Below, piece after piece: positions 1 through 8,883 of a stretch of 64,000 bases of DNA. Origin of the DNA: Sutterella sp. (lineage in GTDB: Bacteria > Pseudomonadota > Gammaproteobacteria > Burkholderiales > Burkholderiaceae_F). The position numbers were made by a program, and so were the translations under genes. Where the stretch lies: assembly GCA_020025915.1 (NCBI GenBank), contig JAHHRH010000005.1:1-64000 (forward strand), read 5' to 3'. Every line of letters starts with the position of its first letter. Position 1 is the stretch's first letter. Under the pieces are notes generated by a model. It saw only the letters and a program-made list of their open reading frames with translations, did no database searches and had not been told where the DNA came from.

Positions 1-3
1 ATA

Positions 4-35
4 GGTGGGTCAGTTCTTTGTCGTTCGGTGGGTCA
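4..35. repeat. Imperfect tandem motif at window edge
   Basis: The 9-mer GGTGGGTCA occurs twice (4-12 and 27-35), each followed by a related TTG/CTTGTCG stretch, giving a period of 23 bases. Repeated motifs of this kind are seen at the ends of some insertion sequences, so this may be the remnant of an element end cut by the window edge. No gene is visible in 1-173 apart from this and a hairpin at 132-149 (TGGCGGA/TCCGCCA around ATTA). Confidence 0.35.
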
Positions 36-173
36 ACTTGCTTGTCGCTTGACATACCCAGTCATACACTACTGAAAGAAGTCCATAATCGAATAAATTT
101 TTACCTAGCCTAAACGTATAAAAACCGTTGATGGCGGAATTATCCGCCACCATCTATCATGAAAGAGAAAGAG

Positions 174-357
174 GCCTCGTTCGCGACCAGTCTGCGTACG
201 TCTTTTTGACGCCGACGTTAGTCGATAAAAAACTGCAACTGATCTGTCGCACCATATATTGCTCTGCCCACGTTTGGGCTAGGCGTATGGAAAAATGAGC
301 ACATCTCCCATAGCGGGTTTGTGGTTACCAGTTTCTCCATTTTCATTCGAACGAGGC
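174..357 (+). ncRNA. Possible IS110-type bridge RNA region
   Basis: This non-coding stretch lies directly upstream of an IS110-family transposase remnant. It is closed by a perfect 10-base inverted repeat, GCCTCGTTCG (174-183) and CGAACGAGGC (348-357), about 164 bases apart. Inside are smaller hairpins such as GCCCA-CGTT-TGGGC near 266-282. IS110-group elements are known to encode a structured bridge RNA of roughly 150-200 nt in the non-coding end upstream of the transposase. Position, size and the closing stem fit that. The two guide loops were not identified, so the assignment is an inference. Confidence 0.4.
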
Positions 358-393
358 TCCCTTCAATCCACCCAACTTTCATAGGAGGTGGAC

Positions 394-1612
394 ATGAATA
401 AGTCTCCCCTGAATTTGTTAACGAAGAAACCTTTGCGAGCGCTGGCTGCTGAAGTCAGTACTCCTGAAATCACTGTCCAAGCAACCCATACTTCCGCAAT
501 AGGCATCGACGTACATCTTAATCTTCTGGTGTGTACAGCTCAGGTTCAGTTAGATAACCACCAAGAGCTCACCGAGAGTCTCGATTTCTACACAAACCGT
601 GACGACCTTGATAAATTCGCGGCCTGGTGCAAAAGTAAAAACCCACAAATCATCCTCATGGAATCGACAGGTTCACTTTGGTACAGCGTTTATGAAGCGC
701 TCGAAGATGTGGGCTTTACCGATAAGAAACTGGTTCTTATCAACGCACGTGACGCTAAAGCAACCTGTGGACGTAAAACGGACCGTAAAGACGCTTTGCG
801 TCTGGCTAGGCTTGCACGATCTGGAAACTTTATCTGTACACGGAAAAGCAGCCTCTGTCATACTGGATGCCAAGCTTCGTAATACACCTGATCTTGCACT
901 TGTCATTCAAAACAACTGCAAACGCCTTCGCTGTTCTGCTGAAGAAATTTATTCGGCATTGAGCTTTAAGATTGAACCTCAAATTGCCAACCAACTTTTG
1001 GCAGCGAAGCAAAAAATTCTGTGGTTACAGGAATACGACGAAGAATCGTTTGAACGACTTCGCGAATTACAACACCCCTATGATCACTATGTGAAATTTC
1101 TAATGTCGATTCCAGGCATTAAGGAATGAGTAGCTCAATTATTGTTCGCTGACCGATGTCCTAATCTTGAGGAACATTTTCTAGATTCAGAACATTTCTG
1201 CTCTTGGCTCGGCATTTGCCCGGGTGACAATACTTCAGCAGGTAAACAAAAGAGTGGAAAATGCCCGAAGGACAACAAGTGGTTCCGAAGGTGCTTGATT
1301 CAATGTGCTCAAGCTTTAGCTGTGTCAAAACGAACGCCTTATTATGAGCGCTTTATGGCATTAAAACTTCGACGTGGGCGGAAACGAACAATTGTTGCTT
1401 TAGCCCATTTTCTGAGTCGTGTTATTTATTCAGTCCTAACTAGTCGTAAAGCTTTTACTTTTCGCGAAACTTCGGTATTTCGGGATGTCGTTGTGCAACG
1501 AGTAAAACAAAGTATTCGTCAGTTGAAGAAGATTTCAGGCGTCAGTGTCATAAATGATCTCATTGTGGAGAACGACTCAGGTGCGATTTTGGGACAGACT
1601 TCACTCGCTTGA
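394..1612 (+). pseudogene. IS110-family transposase, broken
   Basis: This is a degraded transposase of the DEDD-serine (IS110) class. The ATG at 394 follows a strong AGGAGG at 383-388. The N-terminal RuvC-like part shows the acidic motifs IGIDVH, LMESTG and TDRKDALRLARLARSG. The reading frame then shifts by +1 between about 815 and 880, continues to IPGIKE, and meets an in-frame TGA at 1127-1129. The same frame then carries the C-terminal Tnp_20 part with SWLGICPG and the catalytic-serine motif SAGK. Reassembled length is about 406 residues, normal for the family. One frameshift plus one nonsense codon means it is very probably dead unless complemented by another copy. Confidence 0.85.
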
Positions 1613-1712
1613 AAACTGCCTTCAATTGAACGTTGAACTTTTTGATAAGGAACTTATAAAGGCAGAGGCTTCTAGGGATTATTATTCGCTCGTCCCCCAT
1701 CCTCTTTTATAG

Positions 1713-1750
1713 AAAAAAATCAGGCCCTCACCCGAAGGAGAGAGCCTGAC
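1713..1750 (-). terminator. Rho-independent terminator after dcuA
   Basis: Read on the minus strand, CAGGCTCTC-TCC, a TTCG loop and GGTGAGGGCCTG form a stable stem followed by seven U residues. It lies about 40 bases past the dcuA stop and ends the frd/asp/dcu transcript block. Confidence 0.85.
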
Positions 1751-1791
1751 GCAATCAACTATTCAAACAGAATAAGTGATCTATCCCGTGA

Positions 1792-3126
1792 TTAGAAGAG
1801 GCTGCAAGCGAGGAAGCCGAGAGCAACACTGATCACAATGGCGAGAACGCCAGGGATAAAGAAGGAGTGGTTGAAGACCCACTTACCGATGCGGGTAGAA
1901 CCCGTGTAGTCCATCTGAACGGCACCGAGAAGCGTCGGGTACGTCGGAAGAACGAACAAGGCGCTCACAGCAGCGAAAGAAGCAACGAGCATATAGGAGT
2001 CGCCCGGGTTAGCAGCAGTGATACCGAGAGCGGCAACGATAGCCGGCGTGATGGCCTTAGCCGTAGCAGCCTGAGAGTACAGGAGCATAGCAGCAACGAA
2101 GAACACGACAGCGAGGAGAGCCGGGGTTTCAGAAACCGTACCAGCGGCGAGTTCCTTAATTTCGGTAGCGTGACCAGACACGAACGTGTCACCGAGCCAA
2201 GCTACACCGAACACGCAAATACAAGCGATCATGCCAGACTGGAACACAGAAGAGGAACCAATCTTGCTCACGTCAACCTTGCAGCATACGCTGATCAAGG
2301 AAGCGATGATAAACATGAAGCACCAAATAGCGGCGTCACGCGGCACAACGACCGGGTTGATCAAACCAACGGCGGGAGAGATAGCGGAAGCATAGCAAAC
2401 CACAAAAAGAACGCCGAGAAGGAAGATCATAACGGAAGTCTTGGCGCCAGCCTGAAGTTCCTTCTGTTCGCCCTTAACCGGAGCCTTGATAAGCCCCTTA
2501 GCAAGACGTTCCTGATAGACCGGGTCAGAGCTCAGATCCATGTTGGAGATGAGCGTCATGATGAAAGCAGTGATCATGCAACCTGCGAAGGTCGTCACAA
2601 TCCAAATACCAAGGAGAAGCGGATAGCTCCAGCCGAACTTTTCAAGCACGCCAGACATATAGATCACAGCGGCAGAAACCGGGGAAGCAGTAATGGCGAT
2701 CTGAGAAGCCACCACAGCAATAGAAAGCGGAACGGACGGCTTGATGTTCTGTTCCTTGGCCACTTCAACGATCACAGGGATCATGGAGAAAGCCGTATGA
2801 CCCGTACCAGCGAAGAGGGTAAGGACATAGGTCACGAGCGGAGCGAGATAGTTAATCTGCTTCGGATTGCGACGAAGAACACGTTCAGCAATACGAACAA
2901 GGTAGTCGAGACCGCCAGCGAGCTGCATAGCAGCAATAGCAGCAATCACGGAAGCAATAATAAGGATCACGTCCCATGGCACGTTACCCGGCTTCATACC
3001 GAAACCAAGACCGAGGACAAGAACGCCAGCACCGCCGACGTAGCCGATACCGATGCCGCCAATGCGAACACCGAGGAAGATCGCTGCCAAAACGACAACG
3101 AACTGAAGAAGAGTAATGAAGTCCAT
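1792..3126 (-). CDS. dcuA: Anaerobic C4-dicarboxylate transporter DcuA/DcuB
   Basis: Inner-membrane carrier that exchanges fumarate, malate or aspartate for succinate in anaerobic fumarate respiration. The 444-residue product is hydrophobic throughout. It carries Dcu hallmarks: AIFLGVRIGGIGIG near the N terminus, RRNPKQINYLAPLVTY, AGTGHTAFS, ASQIAITASPVSAAV, and near the end LYSQAATAKAITP and FVLPTYPTLLGAVQMD. I chose the ATG at 3126 because the upstream TTG start would add a charged tail foreign to the family. It lies downstream of aspA on the same strand, matching the aspartase-Dcu pairing known in enterobacteria. DcuA versus DcuB cannot be settled from sequence alone. Confidence 0.9.
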   Translation of the reverse strand: MDFITLLQFVVVLAAIFLGVRIGGIGIGYVGGAGVLVLGLGFGMKPGNVPWDVILIIASVIAAIAAMQLAGGLDYLVRIAERVLRRNPKQINYLAPLVTYVLTLFAGTGHTAFSMIPVIVEVAKEQNIKPSVPLSIAVVASQIAITASPVSAAVIYMSGVLEKFGWSYPLLLGIWIVTTFAGCMITAFIMTLISNMDLSSDPVYQERLAKGLIKAPVKGEQKELQAGAKTSVMIFLLGVLFVVCYASAISPAVGLINPVVVPRDAAIWCFMFIIASLISVCCKVDVSKIGSSSVFQSGMIACICVFGVAWLGDTFVSGHATEIKELAAGTVSETPALLAVVFFVAAMLLYSQAATAKAITPAIVAALGITAANPGDSYMLVASFAAVSALFVLPTYPTLLGAVQMDYTGSTRIGKWVFNHSFFIPGVLAIVISVALGFLACSLF

Positions 3127-3196
3127 AATAGCTTCGAAAGAACGTGTCCCTGTCCTTCCGAATCCTCTCTTTTCTTTTCTTTGGTTGGTCAATGGA

Positions 3197-3282
3197 ATTG
3201 TTCCAGCCCGACTTCTCGGACTGGAACAATCTGTTTACCGGTAGCCGTTCCTGTTCATAGAACAGTAACGACTGTCCCGGTA
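3197..3282 (-). other. Two long hairpins between aspA and dcuA
   Basis: The intercistronic gap holds two strong stem-loops. The dcuA-proximal one (3197-3230) pairs ATTGTTCCAG with CTGGAACAAT, with an inner CCGA/TCGG stem. The aspA-proximal one (3236-3282) starts with TACCGG/CCGGTA and continues through CGTT/AACG and CTGTTC/GAACAG around an ATA loop. Neither is followed by a U-run on the minus strand, so these look more like mRNA-stabilising or processing structures than terminators. Confidence 0.6.
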
Positions 3283-3294
3283 ATTTTTATATTC

Positions 3295-4692
3295 TTACTT
3301 TTCGAACTTCGGGTTGATAAGGTTGTCGTACGTGAAGACCTTATCCCACTGTTCCTGAGTAAGCATGCCCTTTTCTTCAACAACGAGCTGATGCAAAGAC
3401 TTGCCAGTCAAGAAGCCTTCGCGTGCGATGTTAGCGCAGGGCTTGTAGCCGAAGTGCGGCTTAAGGATGGTGATGATGCCGAGAGAGTTCATCACGAGAT
3501 CCTTGCAGTGGTCGGCGTTAACGACGATGCCGTCAACACACTTTTCACGCATCGCGACGCAGGCGTTGGTCATGACCTTCATCTGCATGTAGAGAGCGAA
3601 CGTGATAACCGGTTCCATAACGTTCAGTTCGAGCTGACCAGCGGAAGCAGCGAGCATAACCGTCGTGTCGAGACCGATCGCGAGGAAGGAAGCCTGGTTC
3701 GTAACTTCCGGGATAACGGGGTTAACCTTACCCGGCATGATGGAGGAACCCGGCTGGAGCTGCGGAAGGATAAGTTCGGACAGACCCGTACGCGGACCAG
3801 AAGCGAGGAGACGCAAGTCGTTGCAAACCTTCGTCATCTTGATGGCGAGGCTCTTAACAGCGGAAGACAAGGCAACATAGGAACCGCAGTCGCTGGTAGC
3901 AGCAATGAGGTCGTCATTGTTGCGGAGGTCGAGACCGGTGATTTCAGCAAGGTACTTGACAGCAAGAGCTGGGAATTCCGGGTGAGCCGTCACGGTCGTA
4001 CCAATAGCGGTAGCGCCGAGGTTAACAACCTTGAGGTGTTCCTGAGCTTCCTTGATCGTCTTGATTTCGTCTTCGATCGTGGAGCCCCAACCATGGAATT
4101 CCTGACCGAAGGACATCGGAACAGCGTCCTGAAGGTGGGTACGACCCATCTTAAGAACACCCTTCGTTTCTTCAGCCTTCTTGTAGAAGCTCTGAACGAG
4201 TTCTTCAACGGCCTTCAAGAGAACGTTGGAACGGAGAAGGAGAGAAATATGAAGAGCGGTAGGATAGGAGTCGTTCGTGGACTGGCCGAAGTTGGCATGG
4301 TCGTTCGGAGAAACCTTCTTATCACCCTTAGCAAGACCAAGGTGTTCACAAGCGAGGTTGGAAATCACTTCGTTCATGTTCATGTTCGTGGACGTACCAG
4401 CACCACCCTGGAGCCAGTCGGTAACGAACTGATCATTGTACTTGCCAGCGATAATCTGATCGCAAGCCCAAATGAGAGCGTCAGCGACGTCGGCCGGGAC
4501 GCAACCGAGTTCCTTGTTGGCCATGATAGAAGCCTTCTTCACATAGCCGAAGCCAATAGCGAAGAACGGTTCCTGAGACATCGGCATTTCCGTGATGTTG
4601 AAGTTGTGCTTACCACGCATGGTCTGCACGCCATAGTAGGCTTCATCAGGGATCTCGAGTTCACCAAGGAAGTCGCTTTCAATACGAGACAT
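3295..4692 (-). CDS. aspA: Aspartate ammonia-lyase (aspartase)
   Basis: Cytosolic tetrameric lyase converting L-aspartate to fumarate and ammonia. The 465-residue product has the aspartase/fumarase signature GSSIMPGKVNPVIPEV at residues 315-330, QGGAGTSTNMNMNE near 95, and KMGRTHLQDAVPMSFGQEF from about 181. The last motif favours aspartase over class II fumarase. ATG at 4692 is preceded by GAGGAG. It sits between frdB and dcuA on one strand: aspartate yields fumarate for the reductase, and the carrier handles the dicarboxylate exchange. A fumarase function is the main alternative but less likely. Confidence 0.9.
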   Translation of the reverse strand: MSRIESDFLGELEIPDEAYYGVQTMRGKHNFNITEMPMSQEPFFAIGFGYVKKASIMANKELGCVPADVADALIWACDQIIAGKYNDQFVTDWLQGGAGTSTNMNMNEVISNLACEHLGLAKGDKKVSPNDHANFGQSTNDSYPTALHISLLLRSNVLLKAVEELVQSFYKKAEETKGVLKMGRTHLQDAVPMSFGQEFHGWGSTIEDEIKTIKEAQEHLKVVNLGATAIGTTVTAHPEFPALAVKYLAEITGLDLRNNDDLIAATSDCGSYVALSSAVKSLAIKMTKVCNDLRLLASGPRTGLSELILPQLQPGSSIMPGKVNPVIPEVTNQASFLAIGLDTTVMLAASAGQLELNVMEPVITFALYMQMKVMTNACVAMREKCVDGIVVNADHCKDLVMNSLGIITILKPHFGYKPCANIAREGFLTGKSLHQLVVEEKGMLTQEQWDKVFTYDNLINPKFEK

Positions 4693-4765
4693 TTTATTTG
4701 CTCCTCAAATAAAGCGGTATGAACCAGACATGGAGACGTTCCGTGCCAGTGGTCCTAACCTTTGA

Positions 4766-4844
4766 ATCTAACCAGCCATCAATGGTCCTGGATAACAGGT
4801 TAGATAAATCGTATCTGTGAGAGGCGATTGGATAATCACCTCTC
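4766..4844 (-). other. Hairpins between frdB and aspA
   Basis: Two inverted repeats fill the frdB-aspA gap. GAGAGG-GATT pairs with AATC-CCTCTC at 4819-4844, just past the frdB stop. ATCTAACC (4766-4773) pairs with GGTTAGAT (4798-4805) in the aspA leader. No clear U-run follows either. They could be a weak attenuator or processing sites separating frd from asp expression. Confidence 0.45.
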
Positions 4845-4857
4845 ATCAGACCACATT

Positions 4858-5673
4858 TTACTGTCTAGCCGGCTTAATTGGAATAGCCTTTTTCTGGCTA
4901 GGTAAAACCTTATCGTAGCCACGCATACCCTGTTCAGCCATCTTGCGACGGATGAAGGCGATCTGCGTCTTAAGGGGAAGTTCCTTCGGGCAGAAGTCGT
5001 GGCAGGCAAGGAGAGACATACAACCGAACACGCCGGATTCGTCACCGACGATATCGTAGTAGTCAGCATCATTACGCGTGTCGCGCGGGTCGAGACGGAA
5101 GCGGGCGATCTTGTTGATGCCAACGCCGCCAACGAAGTCCGGGCGGATGCGAACCGTACCGCAGCCAGCGATACAGCAACCGCATTCAACGCAACGGTCG
5201 AGAACGTAGATGTCTTCGGCGAGCTGCGGATCCATCGGTTCTTCCTTCTTGCGAAGGTCGACTTCTTCTTCCTTCATGTGAACCCACGTTTCCATGCGTT
5301 CGGACATGTTGCGCATCCACTTACCGGTGTTCACAGAGAGGTCACCGATGAGTTCGAAGGCAGGCAACGGAGCCAACGTGAATTCCGTCGGAAGGTCACG
5401 CGTCAGCGTACGGCAGGCAAGACCCGGCTTACCGTTGATCATCATGGCGCAGGAACCGCAGATACCGGCACGGCAGACGAAGTCAAACATGAGCGTCGGA
5501 TCCTGATGATCGCGAAGTTCATTCAAAGCGATGAACAGCGTCATGGAGTCGGACTCTTCCAACTCATAGGTCTGCATGTGCGGCACGCTTTCAGGATCCT
5601 GCGGGTTAAAACGCAGGATGCTGATCTTCAGCATGCGGTGCTGCTTCTTGGTGGTCTGTTGAATATCAGCCAT
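4858..5673 (-). CDS. frdB: Fumarate reductase iron-sulfur subunit
   Basis: Electron-transfer subunit carrying [2Fe-2S], [4Fe-4S] and [3Fe-4S] clusters between the quinol site and FrdA. Cysteine motifs are CRAGICGSC with a later ACR for the first cluster, CVECGCCIAGC for the second, and CMSLLACHDFCPK for the third. The 271-residue protein closely resembles Wolinella-type FrdB and has a roughly 25-residue C-terminal tail beyond the usual end. ATG at 5673 follows GGAG; an upstream TTG is rejected. It lies 20 bases after frdA. No cytochrome b anchor gene flanks the pair. Confidence 0.93.
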   Translation of the reverse strand: MADIQQTTKKQHRMLKISILRFNPQDPESVPHMQTYELEESDSMTLFIALNELRDHQDPTLMFDFVCRAGICGSCAMMINGKPGLACRTLTRDLPTEFTLAPLPAFELIGDLSVNTGKWMRNMSERMETWVHMKEEEVDLRKKEEPMDPQLAEDIYVLDRCVECGCCIAGCGTVRIRPDFVGGVGINKIARFRLDPRDTRNDADYYDIVGDESGVFGCMSLLACHDFCPKELPLKTQIAFIRRKMAEQGMRGYDKVLPSQKKAIPIKPARQ

Positions 5674-5693
5674 TTTGACGTCAATCTCCAAAA

Positions 5694-7679
5694 TTAATCT
5701 TTCAGCGGTTCATCAACGCGTTCGTTAACACCCTTCAAGCGCTTCGGCAGAAGATCCTGGTACGGCATCAGAGCGTTCTGAATAGCGAAGCGGTCGGCAC
5801 CTTCAGCTTCCATCTTCGCACGGATGGCGTCGACTTCAGCCTGGCGCTTGGCCGATTCCGGATTTTCGATGTAGTTCTTCACACCATAGCCACGGAAGCC
5901 CGGCGGGAGTTCCATCTTGCTGATATCAAGGTTTTCGTAGTTAAGGGTCGGCAACGTATCGCCTTCCTTCCAGGTAACGAGCGTACGATTGAGCCATTCA
6001 ACGTCGTTACGAACCGGGTAGTCTTCACGGTAGTGAGCACCGCGAGATTCCTTACGGTTGAGAGCGCCGCAAGCCACGGAAAGGGCAACGCGGAGCATCT
6101 TCTGGGTACGGTAAGCGTAGATGAGTTCGGGGTTCGGACCGACAACATCCTTAACGGAGATCTTGAAGGAGCGCTTGTAGAGGTCTTCAAGTTCAGCAAC
6201 AGCGCTTTCCATATCGGCACCCTTACGGAAAATACCGATCTTGGTCGTCATGATTTCCTGCATACGCGTACGCAAAGCGACAGCGTCTTCAGAACCACCG
6301 TTGTTGATGAAAGACTTCAGACGAGCTTCCTCCTTGGCGAGAGCGCCGTAGATGATGGACGTCGGAATATCGATACCGTTTTCAGGCTTGTCGCAGAAGT
6401 CAGCGATGAATTCGCCAACGATCATACCGGCAACGACGGTTTCAGCCACAGAGTTACCGCCTAAGCGGTTAAAGCCGTGCATGTCCCAACAAGCAGCTTC
6501 GCCAGCTGCGAAGAGCCCCTTAAGCGTCGGGCTTTCACCAGTCGGCTTCGTGCGCACACCACCCATGGTGTAGTGCTGAGCCGGACGGACAGGCACCCAT
6601 TCCTTCGTCGGGTCAACGCCGAGGAAGTAATGGCAGATTTCATAAACTTCACGGAGCTTGTGCTTGATGTGGTGTTCGCCGAGAAGCGTAATGTCAAGCC
6701 AGATGTGTTCGCCGAAGCGGCTCTTAACACCCTTGCCCATGGCAATACGTTCTTCCATACGACGGGAAACCACGTCACGAGAAGCAAGTTCCTTCTTTTC
6801 AGGTTCGACGTCCGGCATGAAGCGGTGACCGTCGACGTCACGGAGCAAGCCACCATCACCACGGCAACCTTCCGTCACGAGAATACCAGCCGGGAAGATA
6901 CCGGTCGGGTGGAACTGGATAGCTTCCATGTTGCTGAGCGGAGCAACGCCCGTTTCGAGAGCGAGGTCATAGCCCGTACCGTCGCAAATAACAGCATTTG
7001 TCGTCACGCGGTAGATACGACCAGCACCGCCCGTGGCGATAGCCGTCGCCTTGGAGACGTAGGCCATGAGTTCGCCAGTGATCAAGCAACGAACAATGGC
7101 GCCGTAGCAGCGCTTGCCGTCGTGAATCAAAGAGAGAGCTTCAACGCGTTCAATAACAGGAACCTGTTCAGCGATGATGCGGTCAGAAACAGCATTCAAC
7201 ATGGAGTGACCGGTACAGTCGGACACATAGCACGTACGCCACTTCTTCGTACCACCGAAGTCACGCTGAGCGATCAAACCAGCAGCTTCCTTACGTTCAG
7301 TAATGGTGACCTTTTCACCATTGATAATGACCTGACGATCCCCCGGGGTGATACGACTCCAAGGCACACCCCAGGCAGCGAGTTCACGCACAGCCTTCGG
7401 GGAGGTGTTAACGAACATACGGACGACTTCCTGGTCAGCACCCCAGTCAGAGCCGCGAACCGTGTCGCCAAAGTGGACGTCTTCGTTGTCGCCAACGCCT
7501 TTAATAACGTTACCGAGCGAGGCCTGCATACCACCCTGAGCAGCCTTAGAGTGACTGCGCTTCGGCGGAACCAGTGACAGGACGATCGAGTCATGCCCAC
7601 GGCGCTTGGCAGCAACGGCCATACGCAGACCGGCAAGACCGCCACCGATCACGAGCACGTCGGTGTAGATAATTTTCAT
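5694..7679 (-). CDS. frdA: Fumarate reductase flavoprotein subunit
   Basis: Catalytic subunit reducing fumarate to succinate with covalently bound FAD. The N-terminal dinucleotide motif IGGGLAG is at residues 11-17. The FAD-linking histidine is H43 in RSHSKAAQGG, the same number as in Wolinella succinogenes FrdA. Substrate-site motifs are QFHPTGIFPAG, SRDVVSRRM and QHYTMGGVRT, and GFNRLGGNS precedes the C-terminal domain. The 661-residue length and wording throughout match the epsilonproteobacterial menaquinol:fumarate reductase better than the E. coli enzyme. ATG at 7679 has AGGAG about ten bases upstream. Confidence 0.94.
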   Translation of the reverse strand: MKIIYTDVLVIGGGLAGLRMAVAAKRRGHDSIVLSLVPPKRSHSKAAQGGMQASLGNVIKGVGDNEDVHFGDTVRGSDWGADQEVVRMFVNTSPKAVRELAAWGVPWSRITPGDRQVIINGEKVTITERKEAAGLIAQRDFGGTKKWRTCYVSDCTGHSMLNAVSDRIIAEQVPVIERVEALSLIHDGKRCYGAIVRCLITGELMAYVSKATAIATGGAGRIYRVTTNAVICDGTGYDLALETGVAPLSNMEAIQFHPTGIFPAGILVTEGCRGDGGLLRDVDGHRFMPDVEPEKKELASRDVVSRRMEERIAMGKGVKSRFGEHIWLDITLLGEHHIKHKLREVYEICHYFLGVDPTKEWVPVRPAQHYTMGGVRTKPTGESPTLKGLFAAGEAACWDMHGFNRLGGNSVAETVVAGMIVGEFIADFCDKPENGIDIPTSIIYGALAKEEARLKSFINNGGSEDAVALRTRMQEIMTTKIGIFRKGADMESAVAELEDLYKRSFKISVKDVVGPNPELIYAYRTQKMLRVALSVACGALNRKESRGAHYREDYPVRNDVEWLNRTLVTWKEGDTLPTLNYENLDISKMELPPGFRGYGVKNYIENPESAKRQAEVDAIRAKMEAEGADRFAIQNALMPYQDLLPKRLKGVNERVDEPLKD

Positions 7680-8479
7680 TTCCAATGGTCTCCTAGATCC
7701 AAAGACGATGTGTCGGGCTTCGAAATCACTTTCATCACACGCGACACGGGGTCAATTTCCATCAATTCATCTAAATCGCCGTTCTCCTGATGCGACTAAG
7801 ATGAACTGGTCTCAATCAACTTGGTGACAGACAATTGAGACGGACTTTGATGTAAGAAAGAAGATCAGATTCTTCCCACACACCTTATATCAGCTTTGTC
7901 TGAAATAGGGGCTAGAAGAAATAGGGGTATACCTGCTTAAATCAAATAAAACCCAACCTTTACGATCCACCTTCTCAAAAAGCTACGTATTTATACGGGT
8001 TCTTGATTTATTTCAGTTCGTTCGAACTAAGCAATTCACCCAAGCTAGCTTTTCTTAAGTCACGTGCAGTTTATCTCCTGTACCCCGCTTGAAACAATCG
8101 GGATTACCCGAAGGTCTATCTATTTTCTTTTCGATTTCGTCAATTTTTTTGAAACTACCCGACGCTTCAATTCTCCTGACACGCTTTCCATTTGATCCAA
8201 AAGTCCTCCGCCGCACCTCGTTCTTTCCTCCAACTTCCCTCTGTTTCAACCTAGCCGAAGGAAGTATTCCTTTAGTGGTACGAAATTACCCGTAATTTTG
8301 GAAAAATGTAATCTTACGTCTCTTACCGAACTTTTTGTCCATTTTTACGTATTTATACCTAATTTTGTTTTTCATAGCCTTGATAGCTATTTTTCATTTA
8401 CTCAATAGTCTCTTACACTATCGAACTCTTTTTTTAGATAGAATATCCTTATTTATTCTCTTTCATTAAGGCGTGAACG
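7680..8479. promoter_or_regulatory. 800-bp AT-rich divergent intergenic region
   Basis: This is the divergent promoter region of frdA (minus) and ridA (plus). No convincing gene is present: short frames at 8055-8249 (minus) and 8089-8295 (plus) have no family resemblance or good ribosome binding sites. Visible structure: an inverted repeat GTCTCAAT/ATTGAGAC at 7809-7841 in the presumed frd leader, a dyad AGTTCG-TT-CGAACT at 8015-8028, and the 12-mer ACGTATTTATAC repeated at 7985 and 8347. I found no good match to an FNR site. Confidence 0.4.
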
Positions 8480-8860
8480 ATGAGTAAGAACGTCATCCAT
8501 ACTGACAAAGCCCCTGCCGCCATGGGTGCCTACAGTCAAGGCATTTTAAGCGAAGGATACCTTTTCACTTCTGGTCAAATAGGCTTGATTCCTGCAACGA
8601 GTGAATTGGCTGTCGGGCTTGAAGCTCAAACCGAACAAGTATTCGCTAATTTAGAAGCCATCTGCGTTGCCGCTGGGACTTCTTTAAAGTACGCTGTCAA
8701 GATGACCATCTTCTTACAAGACATCAATGATTTTGGTGTTGTCAATGCCGCCATGCTTAAGCACGTACCTGAACCCTTCCCTGCTCGCTCTTGCTTTGCT
8801 GTCGCCGCCCTACCTAAAGGGGCTTTGGTTGAAATTGAAGCTGTAGTCGAGTTGCCGTAA
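8480..8860 (+). CDS. ridA: RidA-family enamine/imine deaminase
   Basis: Small YjgF/YER057c/UK114 protein (126 residues) that hydrolyses reactive 2-aminoacrylate and other imines released by PLP enzymes. Family motifs are present: APAAMGAYSQG near the start, GQIGLIP, and the C-terminal PARSCFAVAALPKGALVEIEAVV with the conserved arginine that binds the substrate carboxylate. ATG at 8480 has an AAGG sequence upstream. It stands just before recG with only 23 bases between, so the two may be cotranscribed. Confidence 0.93.
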   Translation: MSKNVIHTDKAPAAMGAYSQGILSEGYLFTSGQIGLIPATSELAVGLEAQTEQVFANLEAICVAAGTSLKYAVKMTIFLQDINDFGVVNAAMLKHVPEPFPARSCFAVAALPKGALVEIEAVVELP

Positions 8861-8883
8861 CCCTCGTACCGCCGTTAACCAAA

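Noticed and set aside
388..393. Upstream GTG start for the IS110 transposase
   Set aside because: It overlaps the AGGAGG ribosome binding site that serves the ATG at 394.
1867..4722. 951-codon open frame on the plus strand opposite dcuA and aspA
   Set aside because: It mirrors two well-conserved genes, crosses their intergenic hairpins, and its product is a charged, low-similarity chain. Codon bias of the real genes explains the absence of stops.
8055..8295. Two overlapping short frames in the frd/ridA intergenic region
   Set aside because: Opposite strands, AT-rich, no ribosome binding site and no family resemblance.
7680..8479. FNR-binding site for frd
   Set aside because: Looked for TTGAT-N4-ATCAA; only half sites were found.
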